From CAVQZC01 sp963718315 (GTDB lineage Bacteria > Actinomycetota > Thermoleophilia > Gaiellales > JAICJC01), in assembly GCA_963718315.1 (NCBI GenBank), contig CAVQZC010000003.1, positions 124,001 to 188,000 of the forward strand: a stretch of 64,000 bases of DNA. The letters are read 5' to 3'. Below, piece by piece: positions 11,297 through 21,437 of this stretch. A model generated the notes under the pieces. That model saw only the letters and a program-made list of their open reading frames with translations, was not told where the DNA came from and searched no databases. The translations under genes and the position numbers were made by a program. Positions within the stretch are counted from its first letter, which is position 1. Each line of letters opens with the position of its first letter.

Positions 11297-12445
11297 GTGA
11301 GTACGCCGACCCAGACACCGCCCAAGCCGACATCGCCGAAGGTGCGGCCGCCGGGCCGCGAACGCGGCTACCGGACGCTCGACTCGGGCGGGCGCGGCAT
11401 GCCCATCGGGCACGCGATGACGGCCATCCTGATCGCGTTTGCGCTCGCTCTGCTGCTGGACGCCCACGCGATGCTGTCGACCGCGCGGTCGCTTCCGCTG
11501 GGCAGCACCCAGCGCGAGGTCGCGGTCGACGTGATGACGCCGATCGCCGACGTGGCGGGCGCGCTGCAGCTGACGCGGCCGCGCGAGGCGGTGGAGTCGC
11601 TGCTCGGGCGTCACGGCGAGGGCGCCGCCGGCGACCCCTTCGCAGGCATCAAGACGATCCCGAGGACCGTGACTGCCCACACGAAGGCTGGGGCGAAGGG
11701 ACACGAGGCGATCAAGCTGCCGGCGCTGCTGGCGGCGCCGACCCACAAGCACCCGCTGCGGATGCTGGTCATCGGCGACTCGCTGGCCGGGTCCTTCGGG
11801 TACCCCTTCTACACGGTCGCGCGGGCGACCCACCTGATGGTTCCGGCCGGCCCGGTCGACTTCCAGATCGACACCGGGCTGACGCGCGCAGACCTCTACA
11901 ACTGGCCGGCGGAGATCCGCCGCGACATGCACCACTACCACCCGAACGTGCTGGTGGTGGTGATGGGCCTGAACGACGATCAGAGCATCCAGGCGCCGAA
12001 CGGGCAGATCTACTCGTTCGGCACCTACCCGTGGCAGCACGAGTACGAGCGGCGGCTGATCGCCACGATGAGCCTGGGCGTCCGGCTGGGCGCCACGGTC
12101 GTGTACGTCGGCCCGCCTCCCGTCCGCCAGGAGTCGCGCAACTGGCACTACCAGACGATCAACCATCTGATCCGGGCCGCCGCGCTGGGCCGCCCGCACG
12201 TGGTGTACGTGAACGGCTACCAGCTGTTCCAGAACCACCACCAGGGCTACCGCCAGTACATGCGGACGAAGTCCGGCCAGCTCGTCCAGATCCGTACCGA
12301 TGACGGCATCCACCTGCAGACGGCGGGCTCCCAGCTGCTCGCCCACCGGGCGATCTTCCAGCTGGGGGCGGTCTACCGGCTGCCGTGGAGCAAGGGCGCG
12401 CAGGCACAGGAGCGAGCCACGCTCGCTTCATACAGCGACCGGTAA
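11297..12445 (+). CDS. DUF459/SGNH-family extracytoplasmic hydrolase or acyltransferase, MBOAT partner
   Basis: 382 residues with a cytoplasmic Pro-rich N-terminus, one membrane anchor at about 40-58 and an external SGNH-type domain. The nucleophile Ser is in VIGDSLAGSFG, the Asn block in VVVMGLNDD, and the Asp/His pair in DDGIHLQTAG near the C-terminus. GTG 11297 follows the MBOAT stop by 8 bp; the ATG at 11289 runs straight into a stop. With the MBOAT protein it forms a polysaccharide O-acetylation module like AlgI/AlgJ-type pairs; the polysaccharide is unknown. Confidence 0.85.
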   Translation: MSTPTQTPPKPTSPKVRPPGRERGYRTLDSGGRGMPIGHAMTAILIAFALALLLDAHAMLSTARSLPLGSTQREVAVDVMTPIADVAGALQLTRPREAVESLLGRHGEGAAGDPFAGIKTIPRTVTAHTKAGAKGHEAIKLPALLAAPTHKHPLRMLVIGDSLAGSFGYPFYTVARATHLMVPAGPVDFQIDTGLTRADLYNWPAEIRRDMHHYHPNVLVVVMGLNDDQSIQAPNGQIYSFGTYPWQHEYERRLIATMSLGVRLGATVVYVGPPPVRQESRNWHYQTINHLIRAAALGRPHVVYVNGYQLFQNHHQGYRQYMRTKSGQLVQIRTDDGIHLQTAGSQLLAHRAIFQLGAVYRLPWSKGAQAQERATLASYSDR

Positions 12446-12454
12446 GATCGGCGC

Positions 12455-13265
12455 ATGCATTCCTCTTACGCGCTTGACGCAACCGATTTCGCCGTCGAAC
12501 GAGACGGCAAGCAGCAGCCCCTCCACGACCTCTGGCCCGGTGGCTACCAGCCGGGCGACCGGCTCGGCGTCGTGCTCGCCCAGCCGATGGACGCCGTCGG
12601 CTGCTCGAACCTGATCTGCGCCACCATCACGCTCTTCTACGACCTGATGCGCGCCACGCTCGGCACCGGCAACTTCTTCCGCTACTGCGACACCTACCTG
12701 TTCGGCGTCGGCTGCGAGGCCGGCGACTTCAACCAGCTCGACATCTGGCCACTCCACAAGTGGGTGACGATCCTCAACCCGACGACCGAGGCGCTGCTGG
12801 AGGCCGTGAACGACCGCAAGGTCAACCTGCTGGCGATCCCCGAGACCGGCGCCCGCTGCCGCGGCGAGGTTGTGCTCTCCACCTGGAATGCCTACCTGGC
12901 GCACGTGAAGTCGGTCTTCACGTACTCGGCGCGCACCGGCGTGGCCCGCGACTCCGACGTCCACCTGGTCGGCAACCGCGTGGTCGAGAGCTACGTCGAG
13001 CAGGCGATCTTCTCGACGCCGGGGCTGGACGCGGGGTACCAGGCCAAGCTGCGGCGGCTGCGCCGCAACATCGACCGCGAGGAGAAGCAGTGCGTCGAGG
13101 GCTACCGGACGCTGCCGAACCCGGCAGCCGCCCGGGCGCTGCTGGGCGTCACGCAGGTGCTGCCGCCCGGCCATCAGGAGCTGACCCGGCGGGCGACGCC
13201 GACCACGATCCTGCCCGGTGGAGGTGCCGATGCCGGCGCTGCGCGGCGGACGCGGCCCCTTTTGA
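12455..13265 (+). CDS. Conserved-looking protein of unknown function (frameshift near 3' end)
   Basis: About 270 residues, no family I can name. It has several Cys (VGCSNLICATI, RYCDTYLFGVGCEAGD) and a block YSARTGVARDSDVHLVG, giving an enzyme-like, possibly metal-binding impression. As read, the frame runs to 13294 with an unnatural Arg/Pro-rich tail. Removing one C in the CCC at about 13214-13216 gives a natural tail PVEVPMPALRGG and a stop at 13265, which I prefer. It lies between the acyltransferase pair and the folate-type GcvT homologue and probably shares a transcript with the latter. Confidence 0.55.
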
Positions 13266-13296
13266 CACGGCCGCCGCCGCGGCCCTCGTCATAGAC

Positions 13297-14454
13297 GTGC
13301 CGGCGCCCACCGGGGTGTACCCGGACGGGCTGCTGCGGACGGGGTTCGATGCGGTCCAGCGGCGGCTGGGCGGCACCTTCGTTGAGTGGGAGGGGTGGGA
13401 CTGGATCTCCGACTTCGGCGACCCGATCGCGGAGCACCACACGGTGCGCGAGGCGGTCGGCATCTGGGACGAGTCACCGCTTCGCAAGTGGTACTTCTCG
13501 GGCAAGGACGCCCTGGCAGCGGTCGACCACTGCTTCACGTCGGACATGGCCGCCCTCGAGGTGGGCCAGGCGCGGTACGGCGCCTTCCTCGGCGAGGACG
13601 GCAAGATGCTCGGAGACGGCGTTGTCTACCGTGGCGATGACGAGACCAGCATCTTCGTCGTCACGGCGCTGGACACCGACGTGCTGCACTTCCGCCGGGT
13701 GACGTCCCAGTTCGACGTCGAGATCACCGAGCACACGTTCGAGATCCCGCACCTGCAGGTGCAGGGCCCGCGCTCGCGGGAGCTGCTCTCCGGCCTCACC
13801 GACGAGGACGTGGAAGGGCTCAAGTACTTCCGCTTCATCCCGCGCCCGGTGACGGTGGCGGGGGTGGAGGGCTGCTACGTCGTCGCGTACCGGCTACCGC
13901 GGCGAGCTCGGCTACGAGGTGTTCTGCCCCATCGCCGGCGCCGACCGGCTCTGGCAGGGGCTGCTCGACCACGGCGCGTCCATGGGCATCCGGCCGTACG
14001 GCCTGGCGGCCGTCGGAGTCGCTTCGGATCGAGGCCGGCCTGATCTTCCTGGGCTACGACTACTTCCAGGGCGTCACCTCGCCGTTCCACGTCAACCTCG
14101 ACCGGATGATCAAGCTCGAGAAGCCCGACTTCGTCGGTAAGGCGGCGCTGGAGGCCGAGCTCGCGGCCGGGCATCACCCACCGGATGGTGACGCTGGTCG
14201 ATTGCCGGTGAGGAGCGCGCCCGAGTACGGCACGCCGGTGCTACTCCAACGGCCGCGGCGTCGGCAAGCTGACCTCGCCGTCGGCGGGACGGTCACCGAC
14301 GGTCGACAAGCTGATCGGCATGGCCGTCATCGAGGCCGAGCTGACCGAGCAGGGCACGCAGGTCGAGGTGCGCTGCTCCGACGGCCGGCTGGTGCCTGCG
14401 GTGGTCGACTCCTTCCCCATCTACGACCCCCAGAAGACGCGACCGCGGTCTTGA
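13297..14454 (+). CDS. GcvT-family (aminomethyltransferase-like) folate enzyme, multiple frameshifts
   Basis: The repaired protein is about 380 residues. N-terminal blocks VREAVGIWDESPL and GQARYGAFL, the central HLQVQGPRSRELL, and GYRGELGYEVFC followed by AAVESLRIEAGLIFLG are typical of glycine-cleavage T-protein relatives that pass a one-carbon unit to tetrahydrofolate. At least six frame changes fall between about 13890 and 14250; those I could resolve mostly need one inserted base removed (for example near 14030, 14170, 14200, 14220 and 14240). Whether it is a glycine-cleavage protein or a demethylase of the DmdA/LigM type cannot be decided; no gcvH or gcvP is nearby. GTG 13297 is a tentative start. 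Confidence 0.75.
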
Positions 14455-15198
14455 CCGCAGACGACCCGATCGGCGTTCTGGCCGCGGGCGGGGCCGGGCT
14501 GGTTGCCTGCGAGGCGCTTGCCCGGGTGATGCCGAAGGAGGACCTGGTGCTGATGGCAGACACGGCCTACGCGCCGTATGCCCGCCGTCCGGCGCGGGTG
14601 GTGGTCGACCGGGTCACGCGCCTGGCGGACGAGTTGGCGGGCATGGGGGTGAAGCTGGTCGTCGTCGCATCGGCCCAGGGGTCGATGGACGCGCTGGCGG
14701 CGGTTCGGGCGCGGCTCGCGGTGCCGGTGCTCGGCCCGGAGCGGCTGGTCGCCGAGGCCACGGCCCGGGCAGGCGGACGTCCCGCAGCCCTGATCACCGG
14801 GGCGAGCTGCGTCCGCGGCCTCCAGTATGGGCGAGGTCTGCGCCGGGAGCGGGGCGGAGCGGGCGTGATCTGGGACGCCTGGCCCGGTCTGCGGGAGTCG
14901 GTGGAGGCCGGCCGGCCGGTTGACCCCGCGCTGATCGCGGCGCACCTCGAGGCGCTCCGCGGGCGGGGCGTTGCGGCGCGTGGCTCTGGCCTGCCCGCAT
15001 GCCGGAGCGATCGCGGCGGACCTCAGGCGCGCCGCCCCGGACATGGCGGTCGTGGACGGCTCCGACGTGGTGGCCGCCCGGGCCAAGCAGGTGCTCCTCC
15101 GCGCCGGACTGCTGGCTCGCCGCAAGCGGCCCGGCCGGCGGATCGTCCTCAGCTCGGATCCGGCTGCGGCACAGTCGGTGCTCGCAGCGCGGCGCTAG
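14451..15198 (+). CDS. Glutamate-racemase-like protein lacking catalytic residues (one frameshift)
   Basis: About 248 residues with the Asp/Glu racemase two-domain outline. TTG 14451 overlaps the GcvT-like stop (TTGA). Where MurI has FDSGVGGL this protein has LAAGGAGL, losing the catalytic Asp; where MurI has ACNTAS it has ASAQGS, losing the first Cys. The second Cys/His block (GCTH in MurI) is kept as ACPH. With one half of the two-base mechanism gone, racemase activity is unlikely. A frame change near 14968 is repaired by removing one T. It may be a binding, regulatory or re-purposed (lyase-like) member of the superfamily. Confidence 0.7.
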
Positions 15199-15301
15199 CG
15201 GCTCTCCCCGCGTTCAGCTCATCGAGCAGGGCAGATCTGCCAGGCGAGCGCCGCGCAGACCGTGATCCGGAGACCAGTGGATCGCGGCGGTGGCCGCAGC
15301 C

Positions 15302-16261
15302 TCACCGCACCGGGGCCCACCGGGCGTCGGCGACGAGCTGGGCGCGGCCCTCACGCTCGAGCCGCTCCAGGTGTGAGATCGCCTCGACCAGGGCGAAGCG
15401 CTGCTCGTGGAAGCCGAGCTCGCCCTCCCACACCTTCTGGGCGACGTCGAACGCCGACGTCGCGCCGGTCTCCAGGACGGCGAGGTGGGTGTCGAGCCGT
15501 TCGGCGTGGTGCTCGGCGATCTCGGCGCATCGTGCCCGGGCGTCGTCGATGACCGGCCCGTGGCCCGGCAGCACCAGCGTGGGATCGAAACTCGCGAGGC
15601 GCTCCAGGCTCCGCAGGTAGGAGCCCAGCGGATCAGCCGCGGTGTCCGGCCAGCGACCGACGTTGGGGGTGATCTCGGCCAGCAGCACGTCGCCGCCAAG
15701 GACGCGGCCGCTCCTCTGGCCGACCAGCACGATGTGGCCGTCGGCGTGGCCGGGGAGGACGTAGACCGCGAACTGCTCTCCGCCCAGCTCCACGGTGTCG
15801 CCCTCGTCGACCAGGCGCGTGGTGGGGGCCGGCGAGACCGCCAGCCGGTTCTCGTCCTCGGTCGACCGGCGCGCCATCTCCTCCGGCATGCCGTGGCGGA
15901 TCAGGTAGGCCGTGAACTCCTCGTTGTCGGCGTCGTCGCCCCACACCTGCTCGGACAGCTGGGCGTCGTAGCGACCCTGGACGACCTCGGTGGCGCCGGT
16001 CGCCGCAGCGAGCCGGGCGGCTGCGCCGAGGTGGTCGGGGTGGTAGTGGGTGATCAGCACCCGCCGCACCGGTGGTGAGCCCAGCTCGGCGAGCGCCTCG
16101 TCCCAGGCGGCGAGCGTCCGGTTGGAGCCAAGACCGGCGTCGACGAGCGTCCAGCCGCCGGGATCCGCAACGGCGTAGCAATGGACGTGGTCAAGCGCCC
16201 ATGGAAGGGGAAGCGTGACGCGCACGATCCCCTCGCCCAGATCCGTCAGGGCCGCGTCCAT
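15302..16261 (-). CDS. Metallo-beta-lactamase-fold hydrolase
   Basis: 319 residues. The zinc motif THYHPDHLG (HxHxDH) is at about residues 72-80, a second His is in LPGHADGH, an Asp in LGGDVLL and a late His in LPGHGP. The C-terminal helical extension (about 240-319) resembles the LACTB2/hydroxyacylglutathione-hydrolase-like group often annotated as winged-helix MBL hydrolases. It hydrolyses an ester, thioester or phosphodiester; the substrate is not readable. It converges on the racemase-like gene and is divergent from the c-di-GMP enzyme. Confidence 0.88.
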   Translation of the reverse strand: MDAALTDLGEGIVRVTLPLPWALDHVHCYAVADPGGWTLVDAGLGSNRTLAAWDEALAELGSPPVRRVLITHYHPDHLGAAARLAAATGATEVVQGRYDAQLSEQVWGDDADNEEFTAYLIRHGMPEEMARRSTEDENRLAVSPAPTTRLVDEGDTVELGGEQFAVYVLPGHADGHIVLVGQRSGRVLGGDVLLAEITPNVGRWPDTAADPLGSYLRSLERLASFDPTLVLPGHGPVIDDARARCAEIAEHHAERLDTHLAVLETGATSAFDVAQKVWEGELGFHEQRFALVEAISHLERLEREGRAQLVADARWAPVR

Positions 16262-16324
16262 TCGCGGGACTCTACCGTCACTTCCGGCCCCGCCTGCTGC
16301 TAACGAAATAGGGCTCTACGGCCG

Positions 16325-18130
16325 ATGTTCATATCAGGCTCCCGACCTGATTTTCCCGTGCCTGAACCAGATCCGATTCCCGATTTCTCGGTGGCGGAAA
16401 TGCTCGCCACCACCGATGTGCTGCGCAGGGTCGCGGCCACCGCCGGCGTGCACATCTACGAGCTCGAGTACCTGCCGGACGAGAGCTACATCTGCAACGC
16501 CTTCATCGGCGCCGGCGTGGAGGCGCTGCTGGGGCCCTTGCCGCCCGGCGCGAACGAGGAGGAGGCCTGGGAGAACGCCGTCCATCCGGACGACCGCGAG
16601 CGGTACGACGCGTTCAACAACCGGCTTCATTCGGACAAGCCGGCCGACGTCGAGATCCGGCTGGTGGGCACGGACGGCGTCACCCGATGGGTGTGGGAGC
16701 GGGCCCATCCCCGGCGCACCCCGGACGGGCGGCTGCTGGTGGAGGGCGTCGTCACCGACATCACGGCGCGACATGCGGCCGAGGAGGCGCTCGCCGAGGC
16801 GCAGTCACGGGTGTCGCACCTGGCCTATCACGACGCGCTCACCGACCTTCCCAACCGGCTGCTGTTCCAGGAGCACCTCGACTTCGCGCTGGCGTCGGCC
16901 GACCGCACCGGCGGTGCGGTCGCCGTGCTGTTTGTCGACCTCGATGACTTCAAGCTGGTCAACGACAGCCTCGGCCACGCCGCGGGCGACGAGCTGCTGT
17001 GCTCGGTCGCCGCGCGCATCCTCGGCTCGACCCGCGCCTCCGACGTGGTCGCCCGGCTGGGCGGCGACGAGTTCCTGGTGCTGGTGCCGGGCACGCCCGG
17101 CCGAACGCCCGAACAGGTACGGGTCGACGGCGAGACCGTGGCCGACAAGATCCGCGGCGCCGTCGGACTGCCCTTCGAGATGGCGGGCAGCGAGGTCTTC
17201 ACGCGGGCCAGCGTCGGCGTCGCGGTGTATCCGCTGGATGCCGGCAACTCCGAGGGCCTGCTCCGCCACGCCGACATCTCGATGTACCGCGCCAAGCAGT
17301 CCGCGCGCGGCGTCGCCCTCGCCCAGGTCGAGGAGCGGTCGGGGTCGGCCGACCAGCTGTCGGCCACGGCCCGCCTGCGCCGTGCGCTGGAGCGGCGGGA
17401 GCTGCTCCTGCACTACCAGCCGCTGGTCGACCTCGAGACCGGCGTCGCCGTCGGCGTCGAGGCGCTGATCCGGTGGAACGACAGCGAGCGCGGGCTGATC
17501 CCGCCGGCCGAGTTCATCCCGATTGCCGAGCGCACCGGCCTGATCGGCCCCATCTCGGAGTGGGTGGTGGAGGAGGCCGCGCGCCAGGCGGCCGTCTGGC
17601 GGGACGAGGGGCTCGATCTCTACGTGTCGGTCAACATGCCCCCTTCGCTGTGGCACGAGAAGGCCAGAGACCACCTGTTCGAGACGATGGAGGCGCTGGG
17701 CCTGGCGCCGGATCGGCTGATGATCGAGATCACCGAGTCGGCGGTGATGGAAGGCGGCATGCGTGTGGAGCCGATCCTTGCCGAGCTACATGTCCGCGGC
17801 GTGCGGCTGGCGATCGACGACTTTGGCACCGGCCACTCCTCGCTCGCGCGCCTCAGCCAGATGCCGGTGACGACGCTGAAGATCGACCGCTCGTTCGTGC
17901 GCGACGTCCCCGGCAGCCTCGAAGCGTCCGAGCTGGTGGCCGCGATCGTCCAGCTTGCCCATAACCTCGGCCTGCAGCCGCTCGCCGAGGGCATCGAGAC
18001 CCAGAGCCAGGTCGACTTCCTGCTCGCCCACGAGTGCCGGCTGGGCCAGGGCTACCTGTTCAGCAGGCCGGTCCCGGCCGCCGACGTACCGCAGCTGGTA
18101 CGCGGCCCGGCGTGGCGCCGGGCCGCGTAG
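16325..18130 (+). CDS. PAS-GGDEF-EAL c-di-GMP turnover protein
   Basis: 601 residues: an N-terminal PAS domain (about 30-155), a GGDEF domain with intact LGGDEF and an upstream RxxD inhibitory site (RASD), then an EAL domain with EALIRW, the DDFGTG loop and late Glu in EGIET. Both the cyclase and phosphodiesterase signatures look complete, so the protein could do either, gated by the PAS sensor. No signal peptide or membrane segment is seen, so it is cytosolic. The linker between PAS and GGDEF is a short coiled coil. It resembles the larger GAF-PAS-PAS-GGDEF-EAL protein at 52 kb. Confidence 0.94.
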   Translation: MFISGSRPDFPVPEPDPIPDFSVAEMLATTDVLRRVAATAGVHIYELEYLPDESYICNAFIGAGVEALLGPLPPGANEEEAWENAVHPDDRERYDAFNNRLHSDKPADVEIRLVGTDGVTRWVWERAHPRRTPDGRLLVEGVVTDITARHAAEEALAEAQSRVSHLAYHDALTDLPNRLLFQEHLDFALASADRTGGAVAVLFVDLDDFKLVNDSLGHAAGDELLCSVAARILGSTRASDVVARLGGDEFLVLVPGTPGRTPEQVRVDGETVADKIRGAVGLPFEMAGSEVFTRASVGVAVYPLDAGNSEGLLRHADISMYRAKQSARGVALAQVEERSGSADQLSATARLRRALERRELLLHYQPLVDLETGVAVGVEALIRWNDSERGLIPPAEFIPIAERTGLIGPISEWVVEEAARQAAVWRDEGLDLYVSVNMPPSLWHEKARDHLFETMEALGLAPDRLMIEITESAVMEGGMRVEPILAELHVRGVRLAIDDFGTGHSSLARLSQMPVTTLKIDRSFVRDVPGSLEASELVAAIVQLAHNLGLQPLAEGIETQSQVDFLLAHECRLGQGYLFSRPVPAADVPQLVRGPAWRRAA

Positions 18131-18147
18131 CACCAGCTACCTGGGAC

Positions 18148-20057
18148 TTAGTCCAGGTCGTGCGAGTTGGGCGAGGTGACCCGCGCGTGTTCGAACGGCT
18201 TCAGCGTGTACCTCGAGGTCAGGTGGACAAGCGATTGCCGCTCGGCACTCACCTCACTCGGCGTCCGGTTGAAGTCGAACAGGGTCATCAGGTTGCCGAT
18301 CGCCGGGCCGTTGATCGGCACGTAGGGGTTGCTCGGCGAAGCGATCGGGTTGGGCAGGTTGTCGAGGCTGGAGCTCGACAGCGGGTTCAGGCCCCAGTTC
18401 GCCTCGATGAACTTCAGCACCGAGACGTGGTCGGTGTAGGTGTGGTCGATGTGGCCGGGGTTGACCCACGGTGACACGGCCAGCATCGGGACCGGGTGCC
18501 GTCGCCGAAGAAGCTGACCGGCTGGACGTATCCGGAGTCGTAGTAGCCGCCGCCCTCGTCCTCGGTGACGAAGATCGCGGTCGACCGCCACAGCGCCGGG
18601 TTGCTTGCGACGTTGTGGATGATGGTGCTGGTGAAGGCCTCGAAGGCCGCCAGCGTCGAGTATCCGGGATGACCGTCGAAGGTGCCCTCGGGCTTCACGA
18701 TCGAGACGGCCGGGAGCGTGCCCGCCGCCGCCTCCTTCTGGAACAGCCCGATGTCGTGCAGGTGCTGCTTGCGCTGGTGCGGGCTGGTCATGATGGATGT
18801 TGCGTACTGGAACGGGTTGCAGATGTTGCAGTACTGGTTCAGGTTCGGGTTGCCGTTGTTCCAGCCCTGGCCGAAGTAGCCCCAGCTGACGTCGTGCGAG
18901 TTCAGCTCGTCGCCGATGGTCGGGAACGTGGTCTCGTTCTGCGGCGGCACGGCGAACGGGCCTGGATCAGGCGTGCCGTTGGCCAGGTAGCCCGGGTTGT
19001 AGTTGTTCAGCAGGTAGTACGTATTCGCTGCACAACCGGACGAGGCCCCGGGCCAGGTCGAGTTCAGGTAGTCGAGGATCGGGCCGACTCCGGGCGCGGA
19101 GTGGTCGGAGCAGTTGGAGTACGTGCCGCCGGAGTATCCGTCCTGGGTGTAGAAGTTGTTCGACCCGGGCTGTGCAGTCGGATCCTCGATCTGGTTGCTC
19201 GGAGGCACCAGCGGGTTGCCCGTCGGGCCCTGGTACGAAGCTGCCGTACCGGTGCCCAGCGCGACGTGGTTGGCGCCCGTGCCGCCCATGACCGCCTGGT
19301 GGTAGTTGTCGGACATGGAGAAGTCGTGGGCCAGGCCGTTGAGCACCGGGGCGTCGCCCTGCTGGACGTTGTAGAACCCCATCGAGACTGCGCCCTGGTC
19401 GGTGTCGCTGGGCGGCGCACCGTTCGAGTCGCCGGCGGTCTCCGCGGTCCACACCCAGAGCTTGTTCGTGTTATGGGCGACCTGCTGGTTCATCTGGTAG
19501 AACCGGTGCAGCGGGTCTCCGACGTAGGCGCCGTTATCGCATGCCCGGTAGGCCTCGTGGATCTCTTCGTACGGGACGTACCTGGTGATCTGGAACGGTG
19601 CGTTCGGCAGGTTGGCCGGGAACCGCGTATCGGCGGAATCCGGTGCCAGGCCGCCGTCGCAGCGTGGGTCGACGTACGTCGTGTTCGGAGCAGGCAGCGT
19701 CGAGTAAGGCGCGACCGGGATCGGGTCGTTGGTGTATCCCTGATCGTGGGTGTCCGTCGCCGTCCACTGGCGGGCCAGAGCCACGTTCGGGCCGGGGTCG
19801 CCGTTGGCCTTGACGATGCCCTCGGACAGCAGATCGTTGATCGTCTGCCCCCGCGGCGCCTTGTAGGTGGCGTAGATGTTGTCGAACGTGTGGTTCTCTC
19901 CGACGATGACGATCACATGCTGGATCGGCGTCGTCGGATCCCCCAGGCCGGCTTTCGGCGTCGCGGTGACGTGTGCCGAAGCGCTTCCGGCGCCCAGCAC
20001 GGCCACGATGCCTATCAGTCCGGCAAGTGCCGTGAGTCTGCGTGTAGCTCTCAGCAA
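18148..20057 (-). CDS. Secreted phosphoesterase (acid phosphatase/phospholipase C family), one frameshift
   Basis: About 635 residues after repair. The TTG start at 20057 has AAGGGGGA upstream and is followed by a classical signal peptide ending near SASAH. The AcpA/PLC-type N-terminal metal block is HVIVIVGENHTFDN; later blocks are FVTEDEGGGYYDSG and the C-terminal PGHIDHTYTDHVSVLKFIEANW, which carries the metal-binding His/Asp residues. The frame changes at about 18500, and here a base seems missing rather than inserted. The family cleaves phosphomonoesters or phospholipids outside the cell. It stands alone as a unit. Confidence 0.88.
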
Positions 20058-20228
20058 GGTTTCCCCCTTCTCGAGAGTGGACCCGGCCCGCAGATAGGCC
20101 GATAGGAGGAGACTTACTGCGGTGAGACGTCACATGGGTAAGAGGTACGTAAGCTAACGGTGAACCTTCAGCCAAGCGTGGTGACCGTCTGGAGAATGCG
20201 CGGGGCGCCGTTCGATAGCATCTCGTTT

Positions 20229-20792
20229 GTGCTCACCAGCCGCTTCTCCGACGCGCTTGTGTACACGGCCGATGTCCATGCCGGCCAGCGTCGAAAGGGC
20301 GGCGATGTGCCGTATCTGGCGCACTTGCTCGGCGTCACGGCGCTGGTGCTGGAGGACGGCGGTTCCGAGGACGAGGCGATCGCCGCCCTGCTGCACGACG
20401 CGCTGGAGGATCGCGGAGACCGAACGAGCTTCGAGGAGATCCGCGACCGGTTTGGCGAGCGGGTCGCGGCCATCGTCCGCGCCTGCAGTGACACCGAGGT
20501 GCGGCCCAAGCCGCCCTGGGATCAGCGCAAGCGCGCCTACCTGGAACGGCTCGAGACCGAGCCGCCCGACGTGCTGCGCGTGAGCGTCGCCGACAAGCTG
20601 TACAACGCCCGCGCCATCCTCTTCGACCACAAGCTGGTGGGTGACCAGGTGTGGGAGCGGTTCGGGAGCGGGCGGCCCAGCCAGATGTGGTACTACCGCA
20701 GCGTCGCCGATCTGTTCCTGCGGCGCTATCCGGGTGCGATGGCCGACGAGCTCGACCAGGCCGTGCGAGAACTCGAGGCGCTCGAGGGCTGA
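20229..20792 (+). CDS. Small HD-domain protein resembling (p)ppGpp hydrolases (Mesh1/RelA-type HD)
   Basis: About 187 residues, just the HD domain. The metal motifs are His in YLAHLLGV, HD in ALLHDALED and Asp in SVADKLYNAR; the last block is typical of RelA/SpoT and small alarmone hydrolases. No synthetase domain is present, so it could only degrade alarmone or a related nucleotide. GTG 20229 is preferred over the farther 20160 start because family similarity begins here. The gene is divergent from the secreted phosphoesterase and convergent with the exonuclease gene. Activity on (p)ppGpp is inferred. Confidence 0.82.
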   Translation: MLTSRFSDALVYTADVHAGQRRKGGDVPYLAHLLGVTALVLEDGGSEDEAIAALLHDALEDRGDRTSFEEIRDRFGERVAAIVRACSDTEVRPKPPWDQRKRAYLERLETEPPDVLRVSVADKLYNARAILFDHKLVGDQVWERFGSGRPSQMWYYRSVADLFLRRYPGAMADELDQAVRELEALEG

Positions 20793-20801
20793 CCTGACGG
20801 G

Positions 20802-21437
20802 TCAGGCCAGGTCTGGCCGGTACATCTTCATCGTCGCCAGGGTGCTTCCGGCCGACGCCAGGGAGCCGACCGTCTGCGGGCGGATCGTGTCCAGATGCGT
20901 TGCCAGCGCGAGCAGCACCTGCGCGGTCGTGAGCGCGTCGGACAGCGCGTGGTGTGGGTGCTCGGCCGGCACCCCGACAGCGTCGGCGATGGTGCCAAGG
21001 GCCTGCGGGCCGGGATCCGGCTTGCCCTGCTCGACGTTCAGCAGGCGCCACAGGATGCGCGTGTCGATCATCGTCCGCGACAGGCGCGAGCCATGCCGGC
21101 GGAGCAGCGGGCCGAGGAAGCTTCGCTCGACCCAGCCCGCGTGCACGACCGGCACCCGGCCGTGGAGGAGCTCGATCAGCGGGACGATGGCCTGGTCGAG
21201 CGGCGGCGCGTCGTCGAGGTCGTGGGGCAGGATGCCGTGGATGGTGACGGCATCGGTGGTCGCTCCGGGGGTCGGCTGCGCCAGGCTGTAGTAGGCCGCC
21301 CCGGCCTGGATCCGGCCGCCCTCGACCGGTACGGCTCCCAGCGCGATCACCTGGTCGCGTTCGGGGTGGAGGCCGGTCATCTCGAGATCGACGGCGACCA
21401 GCGACGCCTCCCGCCACGGCTGGCGGCGGCGCATCAT
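20802..21437 (-). CDS. DnaQ-like 3'-5' exonuclease (DEDDh)
   Basis: 211 residues. ExoI is VAVDLEMTGL with Asp and Glu; ExoIII is HHALSDALTT with the His and last Asp. In ExoII the usual Asp seems replaced by Glu (HAGWVERSFL), a variation I recall in several actinobacterial homologues. ATG 21437 overlaps the stop of the upstream cNMP/CBS gene (ATGA), so the two are translationally coupled. Pairing of such an exonuclease with a DUF294 protein suggests a shared, uncharacterised role rather than replication proofreading. Confidence 0.85.
   Translation of the reverse strand: MMRRRQPWREASLVAVDLEMTGLHPERDQVIALGAVPVEGGRIQAGAAYYSLAQPTPGATTDAVTIHGILPHDLDDAPPLDQAIVPLIELLHGRVPVVHAGWVERSFLGPLLRRHGSRLSRTMIDTRILWRLLNVEQGKPDPGPQALGTIADAVGVPAEHPHHALSDALTTAQVLLALATHLDTIRPQTVGSLASAGSTLATMKMYRPDLA

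Noticed and set aside
13297..14454. GcvT homologue as a decayed pseudogene
   Set aside because: All family motifs are intact between the frame changes, and most changes are the single-base insertions seen across the window, so sequence error is more likely.
14451..15198. Functional glutamate racemase (murI)
   Set aside because: The catalytic Asp and the first catalytic Cys are absent.
18471..20105. Long + strand frame opposite the secreted phosphoesterase
   Set aside because: Shadow frame; the minus strand shows a signal peptide and metal-binding motifs.
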